33,899 nucleotides of DNA from Gammaproteobacteria bacterium. Its GTDB lineage: Bacteria; Pseudomonadota; Gammaproteobacteria; Chromatiales; Chromatiaceae. Shown in pieces: positions 10,332-19,121 of this stretch. The notes under the pieces were generated by a model. That model saw only the letters and a program-made list of their open reading frames with translations. It was not told where the DNA came from and made no database searches. Within the stretch, counting starts at the first letter, position 1; the number at the start of each line of letters is the position of its first letter. A program made the translations under genes and the position numbers. The stretch covers positions 1-33,899 of the forward strand of contig JAAELC010000792.1 of the NCBI GenBank assembly GCA_024227135.1, in the 5' to 3' direction.

Positions 10332-11474
10332 TTAATCCCGTTTATTTATCAGGTCGATGAAGTGATCGAACACCGGTGCCACATCATGGGGTCCGGGGCT
10401 CGCTTCCGGATGTCCTTGAAACCCGAATGCCGGCTTGTCGGTGCGATGTATACCCTGAATCGAGTCATCGAAAAGGGAACGATGGGTCACCGCCAGGTTT
10501 TCCGGGAGACTGTCTGCATCCACCGCGAAGCCATGATTCTGACTGGAGATCATGACGCCGCGGGTATTCAAGTCCTGTACCGGGTGGTTGGCTCCATGGT
10601 GACCAAACTTCATCTTGACAGTGCGGGCACCGCTGGCAAGAGACAACAACTGGTGACCAAGGCAGATCCCGAATATGGGTATACCGGTTTCCAGCAATGC
10701 CCCAATCGCCTGGATCGCATAATCGCAGGGTTCCGGGTCACCTGGCCCGTTGGATAGAAATATCCCGTGAGGCTCCATTGCCAGTACTTCCGCTGCAGGA
10801 GTCTGGGCTGGTACGACTGTTATACGGCAGCCACGATCCACCAGCATTCTCAGAATATTGCGTTTGATTCCGTAGTCATAGGCCACCAGATGGTGGTGAA
10901 GATGGGCATCAACAGGATGTGGCGCATCCGTATACCCGTGCTCCAGGGTCCAGCTACCCTGGATCCATTCATAGGGGCTGTCAGTGGTCACCTCTTTGGC
11001 AAGATCCATCCCTTTCAGGCCGGGAAAAGCTCTGGCTGCATCGAGCGCGACTGACGCATCCGGAGCATCACCGGCCAGAATACAGCCGCTCTGCGCTCCT
11101 TTCTCCCTGAGAATGCGGGTCAGGCGCCGGGTATCAATATCGGCTATTGCGACCAGATTCTTCGATTGGAGGTACTCATCGAGGGGCTGCCGGCTACGCC
11201 AGTTGCTTGCCAGTGCCGGCAGGTCCCGAATAACCAGACCAGCCCCATGGACCTCATTCGACTCTTCATCCTCGGGGTTGGTGCCGGTACTACCGATGTG
11301 AGGATAAGTGAGGGTCACAATCTGCCGACTGTAGGACGGATCTGTCAGGATTTCCTGATAACCCGTGATTGCAGTATTAAAAACGACTTCGCCGACGGTC
11401 TTACCGTCTGCACCGATAGACTCACCCCGAAAAATTGTGCCATCTTCCAGGACCAACAGCGCCGGTTTTCTCAA
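10332..11474 (-). CDS. carA: Carbamoyl phosphate synthase small subunit (glutaminase)
   Basis: CarA hydrolyses glutamine and passes ammonia to CarB. The frame is open as far as 11897, but I place the start at TTG 11474: it gives 380 residues, the usual CarA length, beginning [17 protein letters not shown], and is preceded by AGGGGA six bases upstream. The N-terminal half contains [17 protein letters not shown] and [11 protein letters not shown]. The class I glutamine amidotransferase domain has the nucleophile in [11 protein letters not shown] and a conserved [11 protein letters not shown] near the end supplying the His-Glu pair. carB follows after 63 nt. A promoter-like sequence lies 170 nt upstream, leaving a long leader. 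Confidence 0.96.
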   Translation of the reverse strand: MRKPALLVLEDGTIFRGESIGADGKTVGEVVFNTAITGYQEILTDPSYSRQIVTLTYPHIGSTGTNPEDEESNEVHGAGLVIRDLPALASNWRSRQPLDEYLQSKNLVAIADIDTRRLTRILREKGAQSGCILAGDAPDASVALDAARAFPGLKGMDLAKEVTTDSPYEWIQGSWTLEHGYTDAPHPVDAHLHHHLVAYDYGIKRNILRMLVDRGCRITVVPAQTPAAEVLAMEPHGIFLSNGPGDPEPCDYAIQAIGALLETGIPIFGICLGHQLLSLASGARTVKMKFGHHGANHPVQDLNTRGVMISSQNHGFAVDADSLPENLAVTHRSLFDDSIQGIHRTDKPAFGFQGHPEASPGPHDVAPVFDHFIDLINKRD

Positions 11475-11644
11475 AGAACAGTCCCCTACAGGCGTGCCGA
11501 AGCGGGCGGATCCAGTAGATCGCCGCACTCGGGTTAAAACACTGACAGCGTGGTCTTCCCAGCAGATCTCAACGCCTGCCGACAACACCTGAATATACCT
11601 TCGTGACCACCCGGTCTTTACGGGCGCTCCCCTTAACCGCTTGG

Positions 11645-11674
11645 ATTTTACTGTACGCGGGAGGGCCCTGTCCA
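11645..11674 (-). promoter_or_regulatory. Predicted sigma-70 promoter for carAB
   Basis: On the minus strand TGGACA (11674-11669) and TAAAAT (11650-11645) are 18 bases apart, each one mismatch from consensus. Transcription would start near 11638, giving a leader of about 165 nt before the carA TTG codon. The trxC stop codon is 20 nt upstream, so carA need not depend on trxC transcription. The leader could carry pyrimidine- or arginine-responsive control, but I see no conserved element that proves it. Confidence 0.45.
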
Positions 11675-11694
11675 TGGGGCCAATCGGCCACCGG

Positions 11695-12132
11695 CTATCG
11701 AAGATGCTGCCGAACCCACGCCACGAGACTCTCGGAATCCATTGCGCCTGCCACCCGTGCCACCTCGCTTCCACCCCGGAACAATGCCAGAGTCGGAATA
11801 CTCCGAATACCGAACCGGGTGGCCAGGCCCTGCTGCTCTTCGGTATTGACCTTACCCAGCAGCACCTCCGGCTCAAGCAATCCGGCAGCCTTTTCAAAGG
11901 CAGGTGCCATGCTGCGGCAGGGTCCGCACCAGGGTGCCCAGAAATCTACCAGCAATGGCAGTTGGCTACGCTTCAGAAACTGCTCAAATCCGTCTTCTGC
12001 CAGGGTCAGCGGATGTCCGGTAAAAATGTCCCGGTGGCACTTGCCACACCGGGGGTTACTGCCCAGCCGCGCTCGAGGCAGACGGTTAACCCCTCCACAA
12101 TGGGGGCAAACGACGTGTAGTGATTCGGACAT
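11695..12132 (-). CDS. trxC: Thioredoxin 2 (TrxC type, with zinc ribbon)
   Basis: Cytoplasmic thiol-disulfide reductase of 145 residues. The ATG at 12132 is chosen over an upstream ATG because AGGAG lies just before it and the protein then starts [12 protein letters not shown] as in TrxC. An N-terminal zinc ribbon is formed by CPHCGG and CGKC. The thioredoxin fold follows with the active site [13 protein letters not shown] and the cis-proline loop [10 protein letters not shown]. Its gene precedes carA on the same strand by 220 nt. A second thioredoxin-fold gene, cnoX, is read the other way from 12806; the two share similar IRSIPT loops but belong to different families. Confidence 0.93.
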   Translation of the reverse strand: MSESLHVVCPHCGGVNRLPRARLGSNPRCGKCHRDIFTGHPLTLAEDGFEQFLKRSQLPLLVDFWAPWCGPCRSMAPAFEKAAGLLEPEVLLGKVNTEEQQGLATRFGIRSIPTLALFRGGSEVARVAGAMDSESLVAWVRQHLR

Positions 12133-12805
12133 ATGCTCTCTCCTGGCCTGCTGGCAACCCGATGATGGATTCAACGTAACTACTCACCCCGCACGGGTAA
12201 TCTGTTGCGGAAGACGCCGTAAAACTATCCCTGTAAGCTTGGCTTTGGCATCCATGCCAAAGACACTTCCTTCACAGACCGCCCATGGGGGGTAATCTCC
12301 GGGGGACGAGCAGTTACGATTCAACATGGGGACGATCTGTCAAAATATTCTATGGATTCACCCATGGGGCATTCCGCAGCAAGGCATGAGCACCGGAAAC
12401 GACGATGCGGTTGCGAGATGCTGAAATCAGACCCCAGGAAGATTCAGGGAACCCCCTGGGTTCCCGATCTAATACACTATGGAAAGGATGGGATTGATCG
12501 ACTCGAAATCAAGGGGCTGGATTTTCTGCCAACGTTCCCCATTTAACTGGATAGGCAGTATTTGAGATGGCTTCAGCATGAAATCCGGGAATCTGTCGCT
12601 ACACAAAAGCTTGATCGATATCTCCGGTATTCGAGAAGCTGCCAGAGTTTTATAAGCAGACCGGTGACGTGCAGGCTGAATACCTGGGGACAAATCCGAT
12701 TCAGAGCCATTCGGCTCTACTGACAGTCTCGGGGGTCAGTTCCCGGTAAAGAGGCAAGAACAGACTTTTAATGAGACACAAAAACTATTAGAGAACGGTA
12801 ACAAG
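12133..12805. other. 673-nt divergent gap between trxC and cnoX
   Basis: It must hold promoters for both trxC and cnoX. A small stem-loop lies at 12703-12718 (AGAGCC, four-base loop, GGCTCT). Two short frames (12352-12546 rightward, 12469-12693 leftward) lack a ribosome binding site and recognisable similarity, and I do not call them. The length is unusual for this compact region and could mark a decayed gene. Confidence 0.3.
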
Positions 12806-13669
12806 ATGAACCACACACCCCATTCGATCGATATCACTGCAGACAACTATGAAGCCGTCGTCATTGAAGGTTCCCGAACCGTCCCGGTGCTGGTGGATTT
12901 CTGGGCTGAATGGTGTCAACCATGCAAAGCACTGATGCCCCTTCTCTCCCAGCTGGCGGAGGAATATGCCGGAAAATTTATTCTGGCGAAGGTGGACACT
13001 GAGCAACAACAGGAAATTGCCGCTCAATTCGGCATTCGCAGTATCCCCACCGTAAAGCTGTTTAAAAACGGTCAGCCCGTCGATGAATTCATGGGGGCCC
13101 TGCCAGAAGGCGAGGTCCGGGCATTCCTGGATAAACACCTGCCACGAGAATCTGATGCACTACTGGCCAAAGCGAAGATTCTGTCCCTGGAAGGAGATCC
13201 CGAAAGTGCGGGTAGAATTTTGGATCAAGCCAGGGAAATCGACCCTGATAACCCACGTGTGCTGCTGGCCGTGGCCACCCTGGAGGCGGAGCAAGGAGAG
13301 ATTGACAAGGCAGAACAAACCCTCAACCGGCTTGGTATGGATGATCAGAGCAGCCCGGAAGCGGTATCCCTCAAGGGTAGAATCGTATTTCAACGGATCG
13401 CAGAGAGTGCCTCCCCGGAAATTGACCCTGGGAACCCGTCAGCGGGCAAAGACAAAGACAGCGCCGATATTCACCGGCTTGCAGCTCGTAACGTACTGCA
13501 GGGCGACTTTGAAACGGCTCTGGATCTGCTGTTTCAATTGATGCAGCAAGACCGATCCTATGGTAACGACGCGGGGCGTAAAGGTATGATCGCAGTTTTC
13601 GACATCATCGGAGGATCCGACCCCCTGGTGAGCAGATACCGAAACAGGATGTTCAACGCATTGCACTAG
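12806..13669 (+). CDS. cnoX: CnoX/YbbN-type thioredoxin-fold co-chaperone
   Basis: Protein of 287 residues, close to E. coli CnoX (about 284). Residues 1-110 form a thioredoxin domain with WCQPC at 36-40 and the cis-proline loop RSIPTVKLF. The rest is a TPR-like helical region (DPESAGRILDQAREIDPDNP, LLAVATLEAEQGEIDKAEQT) and the family's C-terminal signature near RKGMIAVFDIIG. CnoX proteins hold oxidised clients and pass them to chaperones. E. coli CnoX has lost one active-site cysteine, whereas both remain here, so it may also reduce disulfides. The stop codon TAG lies inside the arm of a MITE-like element, so the last residue or two could have been altered by insertion. Confidence 0.92.
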   Translation: MNHTPHSIDITADNYEAVVIEGSRTVPVLVDFWAEWCQPCKALMPLLSQLAEEYAGKFILAKVDTEQQQEIAAQFGIRSIPTVKLFKNGQPVDEFMGALPEGEVRAFLDKHLPRESDALLAKAKILSLEGDPESAGRILDQAREIDPDNPRVLLAVATLEAEQGEIDKAEQTLNRLGMDDQSSPEAVSLKGRIVFQRIAESASPEIDPGNPSAGKDKDSADIHRLAARNVLQGDFETALDLLFQLMQQDRSYGNDAGRKGMIAVFDIIGGSDPLVSRYRNRMFNALH

Positions 13670-13782
13670 GAGCCTGTCCGAGAATAGCAAAATCCGTGTT
13701 TTCGACAAAATTAATTCATTATTAATCAATGAGTTAAAAATCGTGTTTTGCCAAAAACTGAGTTCTCGGACGGCCTCCTAGT
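13665..13782. mobile_element. MITE-like element with 20-bp imperfect terminal inverted repeats
   Basis: The arms ACTAGGAGCCTGTCCGAGAA (13665-13684) and its complement (13763-13782) match at 18 of 20 positions. The 118-bp unit has an AT-rich core holding two similar segments (CGTGTTTT at about 13695 and 13742) and no coding capacity. CTAG at both ends could be a 4-bp target duplication, which would fit insertion driven by an IS5-family transposase, though that family link is inference. The left arm includes the cnoX stop codon. The RNA would fold into a long hairpin and could end or stabilise the cnoX transcript. No full-length parent is in the window. Confidence 0.75.
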
Positions 13783-14019
13783 CAAAATCACGCCCCATCA
13801 TTCCCGTTCAGAGGGACAAGTGGTGCATGGATGCACCGTTGAGCAAGCCTAGAAGTCTAGCCCATTGGCCCTTGGTTTGCGGATTAACCTGTCAAGGGAC
13901 AGGGACCCAATCTGGAACTCCTCAGAAGATCGGTCTGAAACCGGACACTTTATCCTTGCGACAAAAGGGGGATCGGAGGTATCTTCAAGTCTGATCCACA
14001 CCACGGAATCCATTAGCTG
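13783..14019. other. Gap upstream of the MNIO gene with a small stem-loop
   Basis: A perfect 7-bp inverted repeat with a 2-base loop lies at 13822-13837 (GGTGCAT, GG, ATGCACC). A frame starting inside it (ATG 13827 to TGA 13994, 55 codons, two cysteines in VCGLTC) could in principle encode a small peptide. It lacks a convincing ribosome binding site and I do not call it a gene. No BufA-like (DUF2282) precursor is visible here. Confidence 0.35.
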
Positions 14020-14862
14020 ATGATGACTGGAAACGATCCGAACGATCGCCGCCCACCCTACCTGGGATTCGGCCTGCAGCTGCGAAGAGAGCACATACCT
14101 TCGGTGATTCAGCAACACCCTGACGTTGGCTGGTTCGAAATCATCTCAGAGAACTATCTGGATACCGATAATGATGCCTTGCGGCAGCTCGACAAGGTAC
14201 GTGAGCACTATCCAGTCACGATGCATGGTATTTCACTGGCTGTAGGAAGCCCCTGGCCCCTGAACCAGGAATACCTTGCAGGATTGAAAAATCTCATAAG
14301 TCGTGTCGAGCCAGCCTGGATCTCCGATCACCTCTGCTGGAGCGGTGCAGACAACAGCCAGGGCAAAATGCTGCCACTTCCATTTGCAGAAGAAACCATC
14401 GACCATCTGGTGAATCGTATACAGGAGGTTCAGGGGTTCCTCGGCAGACAGATACTGCTGGAAAATGTACCCGCCTATCGCAATACGCCGGATACACAGA
14501 TACCGGAGGCTGAATTCATCCGCGAGGTCGCCACCCGCTCGGACTCGCTGATCCTGCTGGATATTGCCAATCTGCACATAACCTGCGTCACCCGGGGACT
14601 GGATGCCGATGATTACCTGCAACAGCTGCCGGCTCAGCGGGTACAGCAGATACACCTTGCCGGCTCCACCCAGCTTTGTGATCTGCAGATGCCCGGGTCC
14701 GGTCCTGCATCCGACCCCATCTGGGAGCTTTATCGCAGCACCATTGCCGTTGTCGGGCCGGTATCCACCATCATCGAGCGGGTTGACTGTATCCCATCCC
14801 TGGATGAGATGGTCTGGGAAGTCTCGAAAGCGAAACAGGCAGCAAAACTAGTTGTTGCCTGA
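14020..14862 (+). CDS. DUF692/MNIO-family protein, divergent metal site
   Basis: Protein of 280 residues with a TIM-barrel fold typical of DUF692, whose studied members (MbnB, TglH) are multinuclear iron oxygenases that modify peptide cysteines. Family landmarks are present: FGLQLRREH, WFEIISENY, His69 in TMHGISLAVG, Asp103-His104 in SDHLCW, Glu148-Asn149 in LLENVP, Asp181 in LLDIAN, His212 in IHLAG and Glu253 in IIERV. Several usual residues differ: the histidine of AGH is Ser, the DTH motif is missing from the segment around 221-232, and ERD is ERV. Function may therefore have shifted. The start could also be the ATG at 14023. No DUF2063 partner or clear precursor peptide is adjacent; a glycosyltransferase follows after 12 nt. 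Confidence 0.85.
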   Translation: MMTGNDPNDRRPPYLGFGLQLRREHIPSVIQQHPDVGWFEIISENYLDTDNDALRQLDKVREHYPVTMHGISLAVGSPWPLNQEYLAGLKNLISRVEPAWISDHLCWSGADNSQGKMLPLPFAEETIDHLVNRIQEVQGFLGRQILLENVPAYRNTPDTQIPEAEFIREVATRSDSLILLDIANLHITCVTRGLDADDYLQQLPAQRVQQIHLAGSTQLCDLQMPGSGPASDPIWELYRSTIAVVGPVSTIIERVDCIPSLDEMVWEVSKAKQAAKLVVA

Positions 14863-14874
14863 AGAATCTCACAA

Positions 14875-15720
14875 GTGCACCGACCCTCCATCTCTGTCGT
14901 GATACCCACCCACAATCGTGGGGATCTGCTCTGTCGTGCTCTCACATCGGTTCAAGCCCAGACCCTCGAGCCTCTGGAAACGATCGTGGTCGATGACGGC
15001 TCAACCGACGAAACCCGCCAGAGGGTGGAAAACAGATTCCCGGCTTGTCGCTATCTGTTTCAGGAAAACTCAGGTGTGAGCAGCGCACGCAATCTGGGCA
15101 TAACCAGCGCACGAGGTGACTGGATAGCACTACTCGATTCCGATGACGAGTGGCTGCCGGGCAAACTCTCCAGTCAGGTGCGGTTGTTGAACGGGATGTC
15201 AGATTATCGGCTGTGCCACACCGAGGAGATCTGGGTACGGGATGGTAAGCGGGTCAATGCCATGAAAAAGCATGCTAAGAGCGGTGGCTGGATATTCGAT
15301 CGCTGCCTGCCCCTGTGTGTTATTTCACCCTCTTCAGTACTGATACATCGTTCGCTGTTCTATGAAACCGGGCTGTTCGATGAATCTCTGCCCGCCTGTG
15401 AGGACTACGACCTCTGGCTGCGCATCTGTGCGCGCAACCCGGTGGCCTTCGTGGAGACGCCTCAGATCGTCAAATACGGCGGGCACGATGACCAGTTGTC
15501 ACGGCAGTACTGGGGGATGGATCGCTTTCGAATCAAGGCGCTGGAAAAAATCATCCACAGCGGCGCCATCAATGGGCAGGAACGGGCAGCTGCCGCATCC
15601 ATGCTGTCGAAAAAAGCAGGAATCCTGGCCCAGGGTGCGGCGAAACGGGGAAAAGAGGAAGAGGCCCGACAGTACCTTCTGCAGCAAAATGACTACTCCA
15701 GACTCGCTGAAACCTCCTGA
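14875..15720 (+). CDS. Family 2 glycosyltransferase
   Basis: GT-A fold transferase of 281 residues, starting at GTG 14875, 12 nt after the MNIO stop. SVVIPTHNRGDLLCRAL at residues 7-23 binds the nucleotide, VVDDGSTDET follows, and the metal-binding DSD is at 88-90 in ALLDSDDEW. The acceptor region contains ACEDYDLWLRI, which carries the probable catalytic acid. No membrane helix is seen, so it acts in the cytoplasm or at the inner membrane face. The C-terminal tail (about 40 residues) is helical and charged. Donor and acceptor cannot be read. Spacing implies co-transcription with the MNIO gene. Confidence 0.88.
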   Translation: MHRPSISVVIPTHNRGDLLCRALTSVQAQTLEPLETIVVDDGSTDETRQRVENRFPACRYLFQENSGVSSARNLGITSARGDWIALLDSDDEWLPGKLSSQVRLLNGMSDYRLCHTEEIWVRDGKRVNAMKKHAKSGGWIFDRCLPLCVISPSSVLIHRSLFYETGLFDESLPACEDYDLWLRICARNPVAFVETPQIVKYGGHDDQLSRQYWGMDRFRIKALEKIIHSGAINGQERAAAASMLSKKAGILAQGAAKRGKEEEARQYLLQQNDYSRLAETS

Positions 15721-15814
15721 TCTCTCCGGGGATGGTCTGAACAAGACCTGTCATTTCAGTCGCGGGCGAAAACCTGCCAGTAGCTATGTCCGGGTGCACT
15801 CTCGCCCACCGGAA

Positions 15815-17653
15815 TCAGGACACCTGTGCGGATCTCCCGTCCTCACTGATGACGTCCGGGATAGTATCCTCGATCAGTATCCTGAACAGGGTATCGGCGT
15901 CTACGGGCTTGCCATAGAGAAAACCCTGAAACAGCGTGCAACCAAATTTACGCAATATTGACGCCTGCTCCAATGTCTCCACCCCTTCAGCTACCACTCC
16001 CACGTTCAAGCCACCGGCCATGGCCACGATACTGTCAACAAGTTGGGCATCCCCCTGATTATCGACCATGTCATTAATGAATGACCTGTCAATTTTCAGC
16101 GTACTGACGGGAAAGCTTCTGAGGTAATTGAGCGCAGAGTAACCCGTGCCAAAGTCATCCACCGCAAACTCGATACCCAGCGAACGGAAACCATCCAAGG
16201 TCGCGTGTACCCGCTTGTCCTCTTCCATCAACAACGACTCGGTAAGCTCCAGCACCAGCTTTTCCGGGGGGAAACCGGTTTGTTCCAGTATGAGACTGAC
16301 CTTTTCGCCGCAGAAACCGCCCTTGATCTGTCGGGTCGATACGTTTACTGCCAGATAAGGCATAGCCGAACCCAGCTGTTGCCACCTCATCGCCTCCCGG
16401 GAAGCCCGGTCGAGAACCCAGTAGCCCATTTCCACGATCAATCCCGTTTCTTCGGCAACTGGAATAAAAACCTCCGGCATGATGATGCCCTTCTCCGGGT
16501 GTTTCCAACGCATCAGCGCTTCCACTCCCGCAACCATTCGCCTTCGGAGATCATAGATAGGCTGGAACTGGATAAACATCTCATCCCGCTCAATTGCCCG
16601 GCGAAGATCCTTGTCGAGCTCGAGAAACTGCCTGGCCCGGTTAGTCATTGCTTTAGTAAAAAACCGGAATGTGTTTCGTCCCATGTCTTTGGCCTGATAC
16701 ATGGCCATATCCGCGTTCTTCAGCAAGGTGCTGGCATCCTCGCTATCGATGGGGCAGATAGTGATACCGATACTGGCACTGGAGTAGACCTCGTGCCCAT
16801 CCAGTCGAAAAGGCATCGTCAACTGCTCGTTGATCGATTCGGCTATCAGTGGTGCATGCATCGCGTCCGACATATCCTGCAACAACACGGTGAACTCATC
16901 ACCACCCAACCTTGCCACCATATCGGTCGAACGTACATTCGCCACAATTCTCGATCCCGCCTCCTTTATCAGCTGATCCCCGATATCGTGTCCCAGGGTA
17001 TCGTTAATAGTCTTGAAACGATCGAGATCAATGAATAACAGGGCGATCAGCCCACGTGTGCGGCGACTTCTAGCGACAGCCGCACTCAAGTGTTCGATGA
17101 AATTCGGACGATTCGGCAGCCCGGTCACCAAATCGAAATTCGCCCGGTATCGGATCTGCTCTTCACTCTCCTTCAGTGCGACAAGCGTGCGCTGCTGGCG
17201 TAAAACAAAAAAGCCCAGGGCCAGCGACATGACCGCCATAATGCCCAGCATGATAATGATGACCTGGCGAAACCCACTCATACGCCAGGCCTGTCGGGAC
17301 AGAATTTCCAACGCCTCACCGGCGGATTCAGACAGCAGTTGCGTGGCCTGTTGATTGGCCTGACTGGCCCTGAGTTCAATCAGTTTGAGGGTCTCAGGCG
17401 AAGTGGGTTTGAATTGGTAGACGCCTTCACTGGACCATTTTCCGATATCGTGAATCGCAGGGTAGAGCGCCGCATGAATTGCAGACAAACCGATTAAATC
17501 GTTAAAACGATAGCTCTCCCGAATTTCTCCGAGGTGTCGTTCGATATGCTGTATCCGGTCGAGCAGTGTCTCCATACTCTGCTTGCTCTGCTCCGCCCTT
17601 GCCAGTTGGACCACACAGACGAGATCCCCCACTTCGCTGATCAACAGTGTCAC
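15815..17653 (-). CDS. TM-GGDEF-EAL protein, probably the C-terminal part of a TAXI fusion
   Basis: Encodes 612 residues from a GTG whose bases overlap the TGA stop of the TAXI ORF. A membrane helix lies at about 129-151. The GGDEF domain carries GGDEF at 250-254 with an inhibitory RxxD site five residues before it (RSTD). The EAL domain carries EAL at 378-380, LELTES, DDFGTGYS, KIDRSF and AEGVET, so both c-di-GMP synthesis and hydrolysis look possible. There is no first helix to export residues 1-128, which should be periplasmic. That stretch instead fits the missing end of a TAXI domain: DVTLL, then LYPA about 75 residues after the IPAG motif of the upstream ORF. I infer a frameshift, not a true gene start. 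Confidence 0.88.
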   Translation of the reverse strand: MTLLISEVGDLVCVVQLARAEQSKQSMETLLDRIQHIERHLGEIRESYRFNDLIGLSAIHAALYPAIHDIGKWSSEGVYQFKPTSPETLKLIELRASQANQQATQLLSESAGEALEILSRQAWRMSGFRQVIIIMLGIMAVMSLALGFFVLRQQRTLVALKESEEQIRYRANFDLVTGLPNRPNFIEHLSAAVARSRRTRGLIALLFIDLDRFKTINDTLGHDIGDQLIKEAGSRIVANVRSTDMVARLGGDEFTVLLQDMSDAMHAPLIAESINEQLTMPFRLDGHEVYSSASIGITICPIDSEDASTLLKNADMAMYQAKDMGRNTFRFFTKAMTNRARQFLELDKDLRRAIERDEMFIQFQPIYDLRRRMVAGVEALMRWKHPEKGIIMPEVFIPVAEETGLIVEMGYWVLDRASREAMRWQQLGSAMPYLAVNVSTRQIKGGFCGEKVSLILEQTGFPPEKLVLELTESLLMEEDKRVHATLDGFRSLGIEFAVDDFGTGYSALNYLRSFPVSTLKIDRSFINDMVDNQGDAQLVDSIVAMAGGLNVGVVAEGVETLEQASILRKFGCTLFQGFLYGKPVDADTLFRILIEDTIPDVISEDGRSAQVS

Positions 17654-18513
17654 ATCCTGTTCCTGGCGGGATCGTAGATACCTGCCGGGATAACGGATCT
17701 GGAGAAAAAGCGGTGACGTTCAATCAGTTCAGCCATCTCCGCTCCCTTGAGTGGCACCAGCTTGATATCCACTTTCATCGCCAGTTCTGATATGGAATGT
17801 GCAGGGTACCCAGCGACAAAAAAGAACGCGTCGAGCTGACCATCAGCCATTTTGATGGAAGCAAGATAAGGTTTGGTATACCCGGCTTCCATGTCGCTCA
17901 CCGACAATCCATAGGCATCCAGAATAATCAGCGCATCGGTAAGCGTCCCCGAGCCGGGTTCATCGAGAGATACCCGCTTACCCCGCAGATCAGTAACAGC
18001 ATCAATGCCGGAGTCCCGACGCACTACCAGGTGAACACTCTCCCGGTAGAGACTGGCGATGGTGCGCAATCGTGGTGCCGCTCCGCCGATCCTGTCATCA
18101 CCCGTTCCCGAATAGGCCCAATAGACCACATCCGACTGGACGAATGCCGATTCCAATGCACCGGACTGAATCGCCTGGGCATTGGCCGCCGAGCCCCTGG
18201 ATGATTGTACTACGGCCACCAGGCCGGGCACGCCACAGCTTCCGGTCTGTTCACAGGTCTGAGAACCCGATGGATCACTGATGGCAGCGGCAATGACCCC
18301 TCCGATGGGATAATAGGTTGGATCACTGCTCCTCCCAAAAGCATTTCCGGTCCTGGACACGCATAAGCAATCGACCACTAACTCGTTGAACCAACGGCCC
18401 TTATGTCTAACCCTTGCAGATTTGGATTCACGCCAATCTGAATCCGGGCTCAAGACATACACCCATACCTGACAGGCGATGAGAATCATTCTCCGGCTCC
18501 AGGCTATCACCAT
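17650..18513 (-). CDS. TAXI-family substrate-binding domain, N-terminal part of a split fusion
   Basis: Encodes 287 residues from ATG 18513, which has AAGGAG eight bases upstream. TAXI (TRAP-associated extracytoplasmic immunogenic) signatures are clear: PTYYPIGGVIAAA, CGVPGLVAVVQSSRGSAAN, AFVQSDVVYWAY, DLRGKRVSLDEPGSGT and a final RSVIPAGIYDP. Family members normally continue about 90 residues past IPAG, but this frame stops after six more codons; the continuation is in the minus-one frame, at the start of the GGDEF-EAL ORF. Adding one base near 17651-17690 gives a 900-codon gene. The N-terminus (IAWSRRMILIACQVW) is a poor signal peptide. No TRAP membrane genes (DctQM) are nearby, favouring a sensory role. 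Confidence 0.8.
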   Translation of the reverse strand: MVIAWSRRMILIACQVWVYVLSPDSDWRESKSARVRHKGRWFNELVVDCLCVSRTGNAFGRSSDPTYYPIGGVIAAAISDPSGSQTCEQTGSCGVPGLVAVVQSSRGSAANAQAIQSGALESAFVQSDVVYWAYSGTGDDRIGGAAPRLRTIASLYRESVHLVVRRDSGIDAVTDLRGKRVSLDEPGSGTLTDALIILDAYGLSVSDMEAGYTKPYLASIKMADGQLDAFFFVAGYPAHSISELAMKVDIKLVPLKGAEMAELIERHRFFSRSVIPAGIYDPARNRM

Positions 18514-19121
18514 ACCAGCACTCCTTCGACGTGATCGTGACGGAGTACTGATACGGCGGAAATCGGCAGATAAAATGGTTAAACAGCACTTTACCGAAGC
18601 TGGAACGATCAGCCTTTCTATTGGCTCGTCATGAAAACAGGCTATGGGAAAAATAGAAGGGCCTGGGGATCGTGGTACTATTCCATGGTGGGGGGATATT
18701 CGCCCTGAAATCGGAATACCGGGCAAAGAACGTACCGACACGGGTCTCATGGGTATAACGCACTGTTCCAGGTCCGCGGTTCCTATGGGAGTTCAGCGAA
18801 TGTGGTGAGCTGGGAGTTCCCCGATTACATTGATGTGGTTCCGTTAGCCCCGGCGAAATTAAAACCACCGTTTAATGGAATTCAAAATCATCAATCTGGA
18901 ACTTACCTGGTAACCTCGACGGCATCGGACGCCTGGCTGACAAGCGCCTTTCAAAAACCCGGTATTCATGCACCACCCGGACTGTTGTCTTTTATCGGGC
19001 GGAAGACCCGGCCGGTTGGGCTGTGGCTGTCTGCTGCCGACCGGGTGAGCGCCCAGTGACATCTACCAAGCTCCATAATCGTGATTGACTGTTACTAAAG
19101 AACAACCCGGGTAAACGAATT
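18514..19121. other. 608-nt gap between TAXI and phosphorylase genes
   Basis: Promoters for both divergent genes must lie here. A rightward frame open from 18709 to 19059, with a possible GTG start at 18802, encodes a peptide with readable composition (WEFPDYIDVV, SDAWLTSAFQKPG) but no ribosome binding site or known family. It may be a gene remnant. No repeats or terminators stand out. Confidence 0.3.

Noticed and set aside
11475-11897. N-terminal extension of carA to an upstream ATG
   Set aside because: It exceeds normal CarA length, covers a promoter and part of trxC, and has no family similarity.
12469-12693. Leftward 74-residue frame between trxC and cnoX
   Set aside because: No ribosome binding site or recognisable motif.
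13827-13994. 55-codon frame with two cysteines upstream of the MNIO gene, considered as a modified-peptide precursor
   Set aside because: No ribosome binding site, no signal or leader features, and it starts inside a hairpin; insufficient support.
18709-19059. Rightward frame in the TAXI/phosphorylase gap
   Set aside because: Composition is protein-like in places but there is no start signal or family match; noted only in the gap entry.
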